Notes: generated from the letters alone by a model not told the origin. DNA of 64,000 nucleotides from Bacteroidales bacterium UBA4116 (GCA_002381645.1 DFXE01000001.1:187479-251478); one strand, 5' to 3'. Positions 26,981-36,666 are shown, counted from the first letter of the stretch. A program made the numbers and translations.

Positions 26981-27838
26981 TCATCTCCAAAGATAAATCC
27001 GCCGGTTTTTGGTATCCATAAAAAAATAATTGAACTGCTTCAAAAGGCCAAAACCGATCCTTCTCCGATCTTGGCGGTTTTCATTCTCGTAAATGGTTAA
27101 CGTATCTATAAAAACTGATCTGTTGATCAGTACATTTTGGTATGTATGTGATGCTTTTCTTATTCTTTCATCAAAAAGGCTTACCGAAAAGACAGAGTCA
27201 GTACCAATATAATTATCCGGATAGGCACGGTTTATTTCATCTATATCTTTGGTATGCAGATCTATGGTATGATAAGAACCTGTATCTATCCTGACGTTGC
27301 GGAACCTGATTTCATTAATATATAATGATACTTCAGGATGCGTACCAGTCAAAGTATAGGTGAATACCATCGCATTATCCGGAAACGCAACAACCGAGTC
27401 ACGGATAAAAATAGCTGCAGTTTCATTTTTTAAATCAAAAAACCAATTGGCGCGGTTTATAACATCCATGCCTATAATTCCCTTATATTTTCTGATCAAC
27501 GGAGAAATATCATTTAAAGGAATATATATTATAGATGCATTCTTTACCGTTACATCTCCCAGTTGTAATTCTTTAACTGTATATATCCGTTGCCTTGTGT
27601 GTGTACGGCTTATATCATATACCGGTCCGGAAGATATACGGCTTTGACTGCTGTCGTGAACATACTGAAAAACAGCGGAATGTGTTGCCCCGGTATCAAA
27701 AATATAATTCCCTATCGTCAGATGGGTTCCGACACTGATACCGGATTCTCCAGACAAAACAATAGGTTTTCTTACTGAACATGCAGGGATGAAGAGGATA
27801 AAAACAATGATTATATGTTTCAATATTTTTTCTTTCAT
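26981..27838 (-). CDS. retropepsin-like aspartic protease lipoprotein with two DTG motifs
   Basis: Lipoprotein of 285 residues (lipobox IPAC, Cys20). The first lobe has IFDTGATHS (Asp48) and the flap-to-core strand IIGMDVINRANWFFDL; the second lobe has RIDTGSYHT (Asp185) and IGFGLLKQFNYFFMDT. Each lobe thus carries a hydrophobic-DTG and a hydrophobic-G strand, the layout of a pepsin-like duplicated aspartic protease; most bacterial relatives show a clear DTG in one lobe only. Function and substrate are unknown, and the protein may be a protease or a non-catalytic relative. It stands alone, divergent from the XRE-cupin gene. Confidence 0.72.
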   Translation of the reverse strand: MKEKILKHIIIVFILFIPACSVRKPIVLSGESGISVGTHLTIGNYIFDTGATHSAVFQYVHDSSQSRISSGPVYDISRTHTRQRIYTVKELQLGDVTVKNASIIYIPLNDISPLIRKYKGIIGMDVINRANWFFDLKNETAAIFIRDSVVAFPDNAMVFTYTLTGTHPEVSLYINEIRFRNVRIDTGSYHTIDLHTKDIDEINRAYPDNYIGTDSVFSVSLFDERIRKASHTYQNVLINRSVFIDTLTIYENENRQDRRRIGFGLLKQFNYFFMDTKNRRIYLWR

Positions 27839-27932
27839 TACAGCTTATGATCTCACCGTGAATTAATGATAAAGATACCGATTTATTATTATTTACTCAT
27901 TTACATCCCCTTTTGTTCAAATTCCTTTTATT

Positions 27933-27967
27933 TTTGCTGTTAAAAATAAAACTTTCATATAAATTTG
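27933..27967 (+). promoter_or_regulatory. promoter of the XRE-cupin / acyl-CoA ligase pair
   Basis: TTTG (27933-27936), a 23-bp spacer and TAAATTTG (27960-27967). A full -7 match with slightly long spacing. Predicted start near 27974 rules out translation starts before 28013. Confidence 0.6.
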
Positions 27968-28018
27968 TCCTTTAATACTACGAATTATCAAATTGCTGAT
28001 TTAAAAAAACTAATGCAT

Positions 28019-28600
28019 ATGGGAAACAACAAAGTGATCGGAGCCAAAATAAGAAGCATTCGCGAATCAAAACAATTAACCATACCTGAAGTTGCCAAAC
28101 GTTCGGGACTAAGCACCGAACAGGTGGAAAGAATTGAAAACAATGTTGATTTTCCGTCATTAGCTCCTCTTATTAAAATCGCACGTGTACTGGGGGTACG
28201 CCTGGGAACTTTTCTGGACGATCAGTCTGAATTGGGACCGGTAATTTGCAGAAAAAAAGACAGTACGGAGGAAAACAGTATCAGTTTTTCGAACAATGCC
28301 ACGGTTTCACACAAACATATGGAGTATCATTCATTATCACAGGATAAATCAGGGCGCCATATGGAGCCTTTCCTGATAGATATCGCTCCTTCTAAAAAAG
28401 CTGATTTTATTCTTTCTACCCATGAAGGGGAAGAATTTATTTATGTCTTGCAAGGAATTGTTGAAATAAATTATGGTAAAAATGTATATATATTAGAAGA
28501 AGGAGACAGTATTTATTACGACTCTATCGTAGCCCACCATGTACATGCTGCCAACGGCAGTCCTGCCAGGATACTGGGTGTTATTTATACCCCCTATTAA
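28019..28600 (+). CDS. XRE-family regulator with C-terminal cupin domain
   Basis: 193 residues: an HTH_3 DNA-binding domain (about 7-61; EVAKRSGLSTEQVERIENN holds the recognition helices) joined to a cupin sensor barrel (about 115-190; EGEEFIYVLQGIVEI and EGDSIYYDSIVAHHVHA). Members of this family often control the gene beside them in response to a small metabolite. Here the next gene, 12 bp away, is an acyl-CoA ligase, so a fatty or aromatic acyl ligand is a reasonable guess. The ATG at 28019 (or 28013) is used because in-frame sequence further upstream overlaps the promoter. Confidence 0.88.
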   Translation: MGNNKVIGAKIRSIRESKQLTIPEVAKRSGLSTEQVERIENNVDFPSLAPLIKIARVLGVRLGTFLDDQSELGPVICRKKDSTEENSISFSNNATVSHKHMEYHSLSQDKSGRHMEPFLIDIAPSKKADFILSTHEGEEFIYVLQGIVEINYGKNVYILEEGDSIYYDSIVAHHVHAANGSPARILGVIYTPY

Positions 28601-28612
28601 CAGTAAGGAGAT

Positions 28613-30259
28613 ATGGAATTAAAAGACTGGACACTTGGAGAATGGGTTGAACACTGGGCTATGGTTCAACCCGATAAAGAATACCTGGTATATTCAGACC
28701 GCGACCTGCGGTTTACCTGGAAAGCATTTAATGAACGTGTTGATAGGATGGCCAAAGGGCTGATTGCTATCGGCGTTAGAAAGGGAACACATGTAGGTAT
28801 CTGGGCAACGAATGTGCCGGACTGGCTTACATTTCTTTATGCGGGAGCAAAAGTTGGAGCTGTTCTGGTAACCGTCAATACCAATTATAAACAGAGCGAA
28901 CTGGAATATCTGGTAAAGGATTCCGATCTGCATACCTTATGTATAACAGAAGGTGTATTTGACGGAAGTTATATAGATATGGTATATACTATGCTGCCCG
29001 AACTGAAAAATTCGCAAAGAGGTTACCTGAAAAGTGAACGATTTCCGGAAATGAAAAACGTGGTTTTCATCGGTCAGGAGAAATACAGGGGAATGTTCAA
29101 TACGCCTGAATTATTACTATTAGGCGAGAATATTGACGATTCGACATTAATTGAAGCGAAACAACAGGTAAGTTGCCATGATGTGGTGAATATGCAGTAC
29201 ACATCCGGTACTACGGGATTTCCTAAAGGTGTTATGCTTACACATCACAATATTGCAAACAATGGTTTTTTTACCGGTGAGAATATGAAATTTACCGCCG
29301 ATGATAAGCTTTGCTGTTGCGTACCTCTTTTTCATTGTTTCGGAATTACCCTGGCATCTATGAATGTTTTAACACACGGATGTACACAGGTAATGGTGGA
29401 ACGTTTTGATCCGCTGGTTGTACTAGCTTCTGTACATAAGGAAAGATGTACGGCTTTGTATGGAGTACCTACCATGTTTATTGCCGAATTGAACCATCCC
29501 ATGTTCGATATGTTTGACCTGACTTCCTTACGTACGGGTATTATGGCTGGCTCTTTATGTCCTCCAGAAGTTATGCGTGCGGTAGTGGAGAAAATGCATA
29601 TCAGATACATTACCAGTGTTTATGGCCTTACCGAAAGTTCCCCGGGTATGACTCAAAGCAGGGTGGAACAAACATTTGAAGAACGATGCACAACAGTAGG
29701 CCGCGAATATCCTTTTACAGAAGTGAAAGTGGTAAATCCTGATACGGGAGAAGAATGCCCTATAGGGGAACCGGGTGAGATCTGTTGCCGGGGGTACTTA
29801 CTGATGAAAGGCTATTACAAAAATCCTCAGGCCACTGCAGAAGCGATTGATAAAGATGGTTGGTTGCATAGCGGTGATCTGGGCCTGAAAGACCAGAATG
29901 GTAATTATCAGATCACCGGCCGTATAAAAGATATGATCATTCGCGGCGGTGAAAATATTTATCCGCGTGAGATTGAAGATTTCCTTTATAAGATGAAAGG
30001 GATAAAAGATGTACAGGTAGTGGGTGTAGCATCTGAAAAATATGGTGAAGAAGTTGGCGCTTTTATCATTTTACATGATGGTGTGCATATGTCGGAAGAA
30101 GATGTGAAAGACTTTTGCCGTGGACAGATTGCCCGGCATAAAATACCGAAATATATCTTTTTCGTCGAAAATTTCCCATTAACGGGAAGCGGCAAAATAC
30201 AAAAATTTAAATTAAGAGAATTAAGCCTTGAACTCTTGTCAGAAAAGGGGATTACGTAG
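28613..30259 (+). CDS. AMP-forming acyl-CoA synthetase
   Basis: 548-residue ANL-superfamily ligase that activates a carboxylic acid to acyl-AMP and then acyl-CoA. P-loop-like motif YTSGTTGFPKG (196-206), A5 motif YGLTESSPG, A7/A8 hinge GWLHSGDLG and GRIKDMIIRGGENIYPREIE, and the C-terminal catalytic lysine in PLTGSGKIQKFKLRE. It most resembles medium/long-chain fatty acyl-CoA ligases, but chain length cannot be read from sequence. Co-transcribed with the XRE-cupin regulator; its stop codon sits in the loop of the terminator. Confidence 0.9.
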   Translation: MELKDWTLGEWVEHWAMVQPDKEYLVYSDRDLRFTWKAFNERVDRMAKGLIAIGVRKGTHVGIWATNVPDWLTFLYAGAKVGAVLVTVNTNYKQSELEYLVKDSDLHTLCITEGVFDGSYIDMVYTMLPELKNSQRGYLKSERFPEMKNVVFIGQEKYRGMFNTPELLLLGENIDDSTLIEAKQQVSCHDVVNMQYTSGTTGFPKGVMLTHHNIANNGFFTGENMKFTADDKLCCCVPLFHCFGITLASMNVLTHGCTQVMVERFDPLVVLASVHKERCTALYGVPTMFIAELNHPMFDMFDLTSLRTGIMAGSLCPPEVMRAVVEKMHIRYITSVYGLTESSPGMTQSRVEQTFEERCTTVGREYPFTEVKVVNPDTGEECPIGEPGEICCRGYLLMKGYYKNPQATAEAIDKDGWLHSGDLGLKDQNGNYQITGRIKDMIIRGGENIYPREIEDFLYKMKGIKDVQVVGVASEKYGEEVGAFIILHDGVHMSEEDVKDFCRGQIARHKIPKYIFFVENFPLTGSGKIQKFKLRELSLELLSEKGIT

Positions 30260-30276
30260 TCGTAATCCCTTTTTTT
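30243..30276 (+). terminator. intrinsic terminator overlapping the acyl-CoA ligase stop codon
   Basis: A 14-bp stem (30243-30256 with 30261-30274, one G-T pair), TAGT loop containing the stop codon, and seven T residues. Confidence 0.85.
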
Positions 30277-30321
30277 ACAATAATCCATTCCTTTTCATAC
30301 AATTTATAAATGTATAACCCG

Positions 30322-30351
30322 TTGGTATTAAAAGGCAAATGTTTACCTTTG
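30322..30351 (+). promoter_or_regulatory. promoter of the DUF2723 gene
   Basis: TTG (30322-30324), a 19-bp spacer and TACCTTTG (30344-30351). Predicted start near 30358, 55 nt before the ATG. Confidence 0.7.
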
Positions 30352-30412
30352 CGCCCAATAATCCGATGATGGATTTTATTTCAGACAAATAATTATTACT
30401 TTATACAGACGT

Positions 30413-33400
30413 ATGGGAAAGTATAAACTTATCAACAATGCATTCGGATGGCTGTCTTTTCTGATCGCTTCCACCGTTTACTTAATGACTATGGAACCTA
30501 CTGCCAGTTTTTGGGATTGCGGTGAGTTCATTTCTTCAGCCTACAAATTAGAAGTGGGCCATCCCCCCGGTGCTCCTTTCTTTATGTTAACTGCGAACCT
30601 GTTTACACAGTTTGCTGCAAGTCCGGATAAAGTGGCGATGATGGTGAACGCGATGTCGGCCATTTTCAGTGGTCTTACCATTCTTTTCCTTTTCTGGAGC
30701 ATAACCCACCTGGCACGTAAAATCATTGTACCTGAGGGTAAAGAAATGACAACAGCCCAGATGATCACTATTTTGGGTAGTGGTTTAGTAGGGGCATTGG
30801 TTTATACATTCAGTGATACATTCTGGTTCAGTGCAGTGGAAGGTGAAGTATATGCCTATTCTTCCCTGTTTACTGCCGTTGTATTCTGGCTTATCCTGAA
30901 ATGGGAAGATGCGGCTGACCGCCCCCATGCCGACAGGTGGATTGTCCTGATAGCATACCTTATGGGATTAAGTATCGGCGTCCATTTATTGAACCTGCTC
31001 TGTATTCCTGCTATTGTTTTGGTTTACTATTATAAAAAATTCCCGAATCCTACGATGAAAGGTACGATCATAGCCTTGCTTGTCTCCTTTGCCATTGTGG
31101 GATTAATGATGTACGGTGTCGTACAGGGATTGGTTGAAGTTTGCGGATGGTTTGAACTGTTGTTTGTAAATGTACTTGGAATGCCTTACAATTCCGGTGT
31201 ATATGCATATGTCATCTTACTGGCAGGTGTTTTGGGATGGGCTATTTATGAAACCATGCGTGATGAGGTAAATAACCTCCGCATGAAAATATCATTTATC
31301 CTTTCGATCATCGTTTTGGGAATACCTTTTATTGGTAGCGGTTATGTATTAGGTATTACTCTTATTGTTGCTCTATGTGTCTTTATGTTCTGGAGTAAAA
31401 AGATGAATATTAAATTACTGAATACGGTTCTGATCTCGCTGATGGTTATAGTAGTAGGTTATTCATCTTATGCACTTATTATGGTTCGTTCGACAGCAGG
31501 TACCCCTATGGATCAGAATTCTCCTGAAGATATTTTTACGTTACGCACCTATCTCGCCCGCGAACAATACGGACAAGTACCATTGTTTTACGGAATTACC
31601 TATGTCTCGGATGTAAAATATGAACGCAAAGGAAATGCCTGTACTCCGGTTACAAAAGAAGGAGAAAAAACATGGAGCCGTGTTATCAAGAAAAGTGAAA
31701 ATGAGAAAGACAGATACTATGTTTCCAGACAAGTAACTGAATATGAATATGTGGATCAGTTAAATATGCTTTTCCCCCGTATGCATAGTAATATTCCTCA
31801 CCACGTAGAAGCTTATAAAGAGTGGGCGAACATTAAAGGAGAGCCGGTAAGATATGACAGGTGCGGCGAAACTATAACAGTCATGAAACCTACATTCGCC
31901 GAAAACATCCGTTTCTTCTTTTCATACCAATTGAATTTTATGTACTGGCGGTATTTTATGTGGAACTTTTCCGGCCGTCAGAACGACATACAGGGCCATG
32001 GCGAAGTGCTGAACGGCAACTGGATAACCGGCATCAAATTTATCGACGAGGCTTTGGTGGGACCTCAGGATGATCTTCCGCCGGATATTGCCGATAATAA
32101 AGGCCACAACGTCTACTATATGCTTCCTTTGTTGCTGGGTATTATCGGTTTACTTTATCAGGCTTACTCCGGGCAAAAAGGTATTCAGGGATTCTGGATC
32201 ACTTTCTTCCTTTTCTTTATGACAGGTATTGCCATCGTTTTGTATTTGAATCAGTCCCCATACCAGCCAAGAGAACGTGATTATGCTTATGCAGGTTCTT
32301 TCTATGCTTTTTGTATCTGGGTAGGATTCGGCGTGGCAGGACTTGCGAAAGTTCTTGAAAAATATGTGAAAGCCCCTTCTGTGGTTGCGGGAGCTGTGGC
32401 ATCGGTTCTTTGTCTCTTTGTGCCTATACAGATGGCTGGGCAGAACTGGGACGATCACGACCGCTCAAAGCGCTATATGGCGCGCGATTTCGGTCATAAT
32501 TATCTGGAATCATGCGAGCCGAATTCCATTATATTTACAAACGGAGATAATGATACCTTTCCTTTGTGGTACGCACAGGAAGTAGAAGGTATCCGTACAG
32601 ATATACGGGTATGTAATACCAGCTATTTACAAACCGACTGGTATATTGACCAGATGAAAAAACAGGCGTATGAATCGTCGCCTCTTCCTATCTCATGGAA
32701 CCGTGAAGATTATGTACAGGGTAAACGCGATTTTGCCCATATCTTCCCGTTAGTGGATCAGGCTATCGATCTGAAACAGGCCCTCAATTATGTACGGACC
32801 GACGATCCTAAGTATAAAAGAGTTCCAGGATATAATCAGGAGTTTGATTACATTCCATCACAGACACTTACTTATAAAGTAGATTCAGCCGCCGCAGTTG
32901 GTAATGGCGTTGTCGGTGCAAAATACCAACCCCATATGTTAAACGAAATGACGATAGACCTGAAAGGCAAAAATGCACTGGGCAAACAGGAGTTAATGAT
33001 TCTGGATATGCTCCAGAATAATAACTGGGAACGTCCGATGTATTATGCTATTACTGTAAGTCCTGATCAGTTCGTTAACCTGGATGGATATTTCCAGCAA
33101 ACAGGTATGGCCTACCAGATCGTACCTATGAATACAAAAGATAGCGACATCGCCGTAAATTCTGAAAAGATGTACGACAACGTGATGAATAAATTCAAAT
33201 GGGGCGGTGCAAATACTCCGGGAGTTTATATCGATGAGAATACCATGCGTATGTGCATAAGTTACCGTATGTTCGTATTTGGAAGATTGGCATCTGTACT
33301 TATCAATGAAGGACAAAATGAAAAAGCGCTCAACGTACTGGATAAATCGATGGAAGTATTTCCTGCAGAAAATGTGCCTTTAAACTATAGTGTTCTCAGT

Positions 33401-33670
33401 ATTGCCGAAGGCTATTATAAACTGGGTGAAATTGAAAAAGGAGAAGTACTTTACAAAGGTATGGCGGAATATGCGTTGCGTAATCTACGCTGGTTTTTCC
33501 GATTGAAACCATCCCAACTGGCTTCCGTCGGAAGTAAACTTGAGGACAATCTGTATATCCTTCAGGAAGTGATACGGATAAATGATCAGATAAATCCTGA
33601 ATTCAGCAAGCCCTATAAAGAAGAGTTCGATAACTTCCGTATGGCATATACATCTGTTCCCAGAGATTAA
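30413..33670 (+). CDS. DUF2723 polytopic membrane protein (GT-C-like)
   Basis: 1085 residues. The N-terminal part is the DUF2723 domain, with about twelve membrane helices up to residue 690 and the conserved first loop EPTASFWDCGEFISSAYKLE, followed by GHPPGAPF. The C-terminal 400 residues are soluble and presumably periplasmic, beginning with FTNGDNDTFPLWYAQEVEGI and ending in TPR-like helices. The acidic first loop and topology resemble GT-C lipid-linked-sugar transferases such as protein mannosyltransferases, but the reaction is unproven. Followed 2 bp later by a polysaccharide deacetylase, consistent with a role in envelope glycans. Confidence 0.85.
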   Translation: MGKYKLINNAFGWLSFLIASTVYLMTMEPTASFWDCGEFISSAYKLEVGHPPGAPFFMLTANLFTQFAASPDKVAMMVNAMSAIFSGLTILFLFWSITHLARKIIVPEGKEMTTAQMITILGSGLVGALVYTFSDTFWFSAVEGEVYAYSSLFTAVVFWLILKWEDAADRPHADRWIVLIAYLMGLSIGVHLLNLLCIPAIVLVYYYKKFPNPTMKGTIIALLVSFAIVGLMMYGVVQGLVEVCGWFELLFVNVLGMPYNSGVYAYVILLAGVLGWAIYETMRDEVNNLRMKISFILSIIVLGIPFIGSGYVLGITLIVALCVFMFWSKKMNIKLLNTVLISLMVIVVGYSSYALIMVRSTAGTPMDQNSPEDIFTLRTYLAREQYGQVPLFYGITYVSDVKYERKGNACTPVTKEGEKTWSRVIKKSENEKDRYYVSRQVTEYEYVDQLNMLFPRMHSNIPHHVEAYKEWANIKGEPVRYDRCGETITVMKPTFAENIRFFFSYQLNFMYWRYFMWNFSGRQNDIQGHGEVLNGNWITGIKFIDEALVGPQDDLPPDIADNKGHNVYYMLPLLLGIIGLLYQAYSGQKGIQGFWITFFLFFMTGIAIVLYLNQSPYQPRERDYAYAGSFYAFCIWVGFGVAGLAKVLEKYVKAPSVVAGAVASVLCLFVPIQMAGQNWDDHDRSKRYMARDFGHNYLESCEPNSIIFTNGDNDTFPLWYAQEVEGIRTDIRVCNTSYLQTDWYIDQMKKQAYESSPLPISWNREDYVQGKRDFAHIFPLVDQAIDLKQALNYVRTDDPKYKRVPGYNQEFDYIPSQTLTYKVDSAAAVGNGVVGAKYQPHMLNEMTIDLKGKNALGKQELMILDMLQNNNWERPMYYAITVSPDQFVNLDGYFQQTGMAYQIVPMNTKDSDIAVNSEKMYDNVMNKFKWGGANTPGVYIDENTMRMCISYRMFVFGRLASVLINEGQNEKALNVLDKSMEVFPAENVPLNYSVLSIAEGYYKLGEIEKGEVLYKGMAEYALRNLRWFFRLKPSQLASVGSKLEDNLYILQEVIRINDQINPEFSKPYKEEFDNFRMAYTSVPRD

Positions 33671-33672
33671 AA

Positions 33673-34284
33673 ATGTTTATCGAACAACCTCCCTGGTTTT
33701 ACAGGGTAATGTTCCCGGGAGCAATCTGGAGAATCCCATCGCCGGAAAAAAGTATCTACTTAACTTTTGATGATGGCCCCATTCCCCGGATTACTCCATG
33801 GGTATTGGATTTACTGGATAAATATGATATAAAAGCCACTTTTTTCTGTGTGGGAGATAACGTCCGTAAATACCCTGATATTTATAAAATGATCCGGGAA
33901 AGAGGACACCATACAGGCAACCATACCTATAATCATGTGCAAGGAATTCGCTTCCGGACGAAAAATTATCTGCAAAATGTCAATAAAGCCAATGATCTTA
34001 TACATAGCAACCTGTTCCGCCCCCCTCATGGGCATATGCGATTTCCTCAGGTATGTGCTCTCCGGAAACAATATAAAATTATTATGTGGGATGTGGTGAC
34101 AAGGGATTATAGTCCACATATGACACCCAACGGCGTATTGAATGTAGTAAAGAAATATACCCGTAACGGTTCGGTGGTTGTTTTTCACGACTCCTTGAAA
34201 GCTGAAAAAAATATGTGCAAGGCGCTACCCCCCGCAATTGAGTGGTTGCAGGATCAAGGATACCGGTTCAGTTTATTTGAGTAA
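33673..34284 (+). CDS. polysaccharide deacetylase (NodB homology)
   Basis: 203-residue CE4-type hydrolase. Catalytic/metal motif TFDDGP (31-36; Asp33, Asp34), metal histidines in GNHTYNH (His84, His88), FRPPHGHM as motif 3, WDVVTRDYSP as motif 4 and VVVFHDS as motif 5, so all five are present. No obvious signal peptide; the N-terminal MFIEQPPWFYRVMFPGAIWR could lie at the membrane. It would remove N-acetyl groups from an envelope sugar. Only 2 bp separate it from the DUF2723 gene. Confidence 0.9.
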   Translation: MFIEQPPWFYRVMFPGAIWRIPSPEKSIYLTFDDGPIPRITPWVLDLLDKYDIKATFFCVGDNVRKYPDIYKMIRERGHHTGNHTYNHVQGIRFRTKNYLQNVNKANDLIHSNLFRPPHGHMRFPQVCALRKQYKIIMWDVVTRDYSPHMTPNGVLNVVKKYTRNGSVVVFHDSLKAEKNMCKALPPAIEWLQDQGYRFSLFE

Positions 34285-34492
34285 ACAGCAATTATTTTTG
34301 TTAATCGATTAAAGGTTAATATTTACACTCCTTACAATTTGTTATCTGCGAGTTGCAAAAATGAGGTCAAAAACCGTAGAATTTGTTAATTATAGTTATT
34401 TTAGCACCATATTGTCAATAATATTTTTTTATCAGGCAAAAACGATTTTACTTTGTGACATAATGTTACAAAACTAATTAAAACAAATTGTT

Positions 34493-34903
34493 ATGAAAAC
34501 GTCAGCATTAACTAAGAGTATTTTCGGATTTGTCTTTCTTCTATTATGTAGTATGCAGGTAGCTGCCGTATCGCCAAAAAATTATCTATACGATACAAAA
34601 GAAGAAAATGGTAAGATTATTTCCAAAACAGTATTTATGCAGGAAAACGGTCTGTTAAACAAACAAGTAATGTATGAATTTGTATATGATGAAGAGGGAA
34701 AAGTAACGGAGAAAAAAGCATGCCGTTGGAATAAAGGCACTAATAAATGGGAACCTTTTTATCAGATAACTTATAATTATAATAAAGAGAATGAAATCAT
34801 TCACTCAACCTATGGAATGTGGAATAAAAAGACAAAAGATTACAGTTTGAATGTTCAGGAGATGACATTACCTGTATCAAGCTATGATGAAATATTTTCA
34901 TAA
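34493..34903 (+). CDS. DUF3836-family exported protein
   Basis: 136 residues with a signal peptide (cleavage probably after SMQVAA, about residue 25) and a repeat-rich beta domain: YDTKEENGKIISKTVF, YEFVYDEEGKVTEKKA and ITYNYNKENEIIHSTY, ending in SSYDEIFS. This matches DUF3836, a family of small secreted Bacteroidales proteins of unknown function. Single gene, closed by the terminator at 34934-34972. Confidence 0.78.
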   Translation: MKTSALTKSIFGFVFLLLCSMQVAAVSPKNYLYDTKEENGKIISKTVFMQENGLLNKQVMYEFVYDEEGKVTEKKACRWNKGTNKWEPFYQITYNYNKENEIIHSTYGMWNKKTKDYSLNVQEMTLPVSSYDEIFS

Positions 34904-34933
34904 CACACATAAACACTCTTAATTACATCAAAA

Positions 34934-34972
34934 TGGCGTAATTACAAAGATGTGAATCTTTGGATTACGCCA
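34934..34972. terminator. bidirectional terminator between DUF3836 and trpB2
   Basis: Two-part stem (34934-34943 with 34963-34972; 34945-34950 with 34957-34962, one bulged A) and a 6-nt loop. TTT-rich sequence follows on the plus strand and TTTTGATG on the minus strand. It lies between two convergent genes and probably serves both. Confidence 0.7.
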
Positions 34973-35004
34973 CTTTCAATTTGCAACTTACTATCGTTTT
35001 TATA

Positions 35005-36369
35005 TCATTTGATTATTTGTTCCAATTCATCCAGACTTTTAGACAATTCTTGATCTGTAAGGTCGTAATTGGTTAGATCACCTTCAAGATATTGATCATA
35101 AGCAGTCATGTCAATCAATCCATGCCCGGAAAGATTAAACAGAATAGTACGTTGTTTTCCTTCTAACTTAGCCATCTTTGCTTCCTGAATTGCTGCAGCT
35201 ATAGCATGTGAGGATTCCGGAGCAGGGATAATTCCTTCAGTTTGTGAAAATAAGATTGCAGCTTCAAAAGTATCTAATTGCTTAATATCTACTGCTTCAA
35301 CATATCCGTCAGTACGCAACTGGCTTACAATTGAACCTGCTCCGTGATACCTCAATCCTCCGGCGTGAATATGGGCAGGAGAAAAACTATGGCCTAATGT
35401 ATACATCGGTATCAAGGGTGTATATCCGGCTTCGTCTCCGAAATCGTACTGAAAATGTCCCCGCGTTAATTTAGGACAGGACGAAGGTTCTGCCGCAACA
35501 ACCCTGATTTCCTTACCTTCCAGTATTTTATGGCGAAGGAAGGGGAAACTTATTCCGGAAAAATTGGAACCCCCACCAAAACAACCTATTACGACATCCG
35601 GATATTCGCCTGCCATTTCCATTTGTTTTTCAGCTTCCAGTCCTATTACGGTCTGGTGAAGCATAACATGGCTTAATACACTTCCTAAAGTATATTTACA
35701 ATTTGGGGTTTGCAGGGCAAGCTCAACCGCTTCGGATATAGCTGTTCCCAGACTCCCCTGATAATTGGGATTATCTGTTAATATTTTACGTCCCGCCTTG
35801 GTACTCATGCTTGGTGATGCAATGACCTGTGCACCGAAAGTCTGCATAATAGAACGGCGGTACGGCTTCTGGTGATAGCTTATTTTGACCATATAAACAG
35901 CCAGTTCAAGGCCAAAGGCTTTGGCAGCATAAGATAAAGCGGCTCCCCATTGTCCGGCTCCTGTCTCCGTTGTAATATTTGTTACTCCTTCTTTTTTACA
36001 AAAATATGCCTGAGCTATAGCCGAATTTAATTTATGCGAACCTACAGGGCTTACACTTTCATTTTTAAAATAAATATGAGCAGGCGTATCCAATGCCTTT
36101 TCCAACCCGTAAGCCCTTACTAAAGGAGTAGGCCGCCATATCTTATACAAATCACGAACTTCCTCGGGTATCTCAATCCATGGATCAGATTGATTTAATT
36201 CCTGGTGTGCCAACGATTTAGCAAATAAAGGATAAAGGTCTTCTTCACTGATAGGTTGCTTGGTTGCAGGGTTTAAGATAGGACGCGGCTTATTCTTCAT
36301 ATCCGCAGCAATATTATACCATGCGGTAGGAATATCCTTTTCTTCCAATAAAAATTTTTTTGTACTCAT
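35005..36369 (-). CDS. trpB: TrpB2-type tryptophan synthase beta-like PLP enzyme
   Basis: 454 residues, of the longer TrpB2 group rather than the canonical ~400-residue TrpB. The PLP lysine lies in GSHKLNSA, ETGAGQWGAA is the substrate loop, CFGGGSNF binds the PLP phosphate, and LSGHGLIDM is near the C-terminus. TrpB2 enzymes make tryptophan from indole and serine, often without a TrpA partner; the gene stands alone, which fits. Starts at the third codon of an ATG-ATT-ATG stretch; 36375 is the alternative. Confidence 0.9.
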   Translation of the reverse strand: MSTKKFLLEEKDIPTAWYNIAADMKNKPRPILNPATKQPISEEDLYPLFAKSLAHQELNQSDPWIEIPEEVRDLYKIWRPTPLVRAYGLEKALDTPAHIYFKNESVSPVGSHKLNSAIAQAYFCKKEGVTNITTETGAGQWGAALSYAAKAFGLELAVYMVKISYHQKPYRRSIMQTFGAQVIASPSMSTKAGRKILTDNPNYQGSLGTAISEAVELALQTPNCKYTLGSVLSHVMLHQTVIGLEAEKQMEMAGEYPDVVIGCFGGGSNFSGISFPFLRHKILEGKEIRVVAAEPSSCPKLTRGHFQYDFGDEAGYTPLIPMYTLGHSFSPAHIHAGGLRYHGAGSIVSQLRTDGYVEAVDIKQLDTFEAAILFSQTEGIIPAPESSHAIAAAIQEAKMAKLEGKQRTILFNLSGHGLIDMTAYDQYLEGDLTNYDLTDQELSKSLDELEQIIK

Positions 36370-36598
36370 AATCATATATGCAGGTTACATTATTATTAAA
36401 AAAACGCTTTATTATTTACAAGTTGGAAGCAAAGAAACAAATAATATTCCGGTCTACCATAATGGTCTGCTCAAATTTCAGTCTAAACCAAATAACTTTA
36501 AGATGTATATACACATGATTTTTTTATTCGATCAAAGTAGAATCTAATACAAATTACTATTTTTATTTGGAGAAAAACCGAAAAGAACGGGTATTATA

Positions 36599-36627
36599 TT
36601 GAAAGTAAAATAAAAGATATACCTTTG
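36599..36627 (+). promoter_or_regulatory. promoter of the porin-like gene
   Basis: TTG (36599-36601), an 18-bp spacer and TACCTTTG (36620-36627), about 40 bp before the ATG. The rest of the 36376-36666 gap is A+T-rich with nothing else recognised. Confidence 0.6.
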
Positions 36628-36666
36628 CGAACGAAAAAAACATTTGTTTATTTTTAACAAATTATC

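Noticed and set aside
34493..34903. Type IX secretion cargo in the window
   Set aside because: I looked for conserved C-terminal sorting domains in the exported proteins here and saw none, so no cargo is claimed although a PorW/SprE-like protein is encoded.
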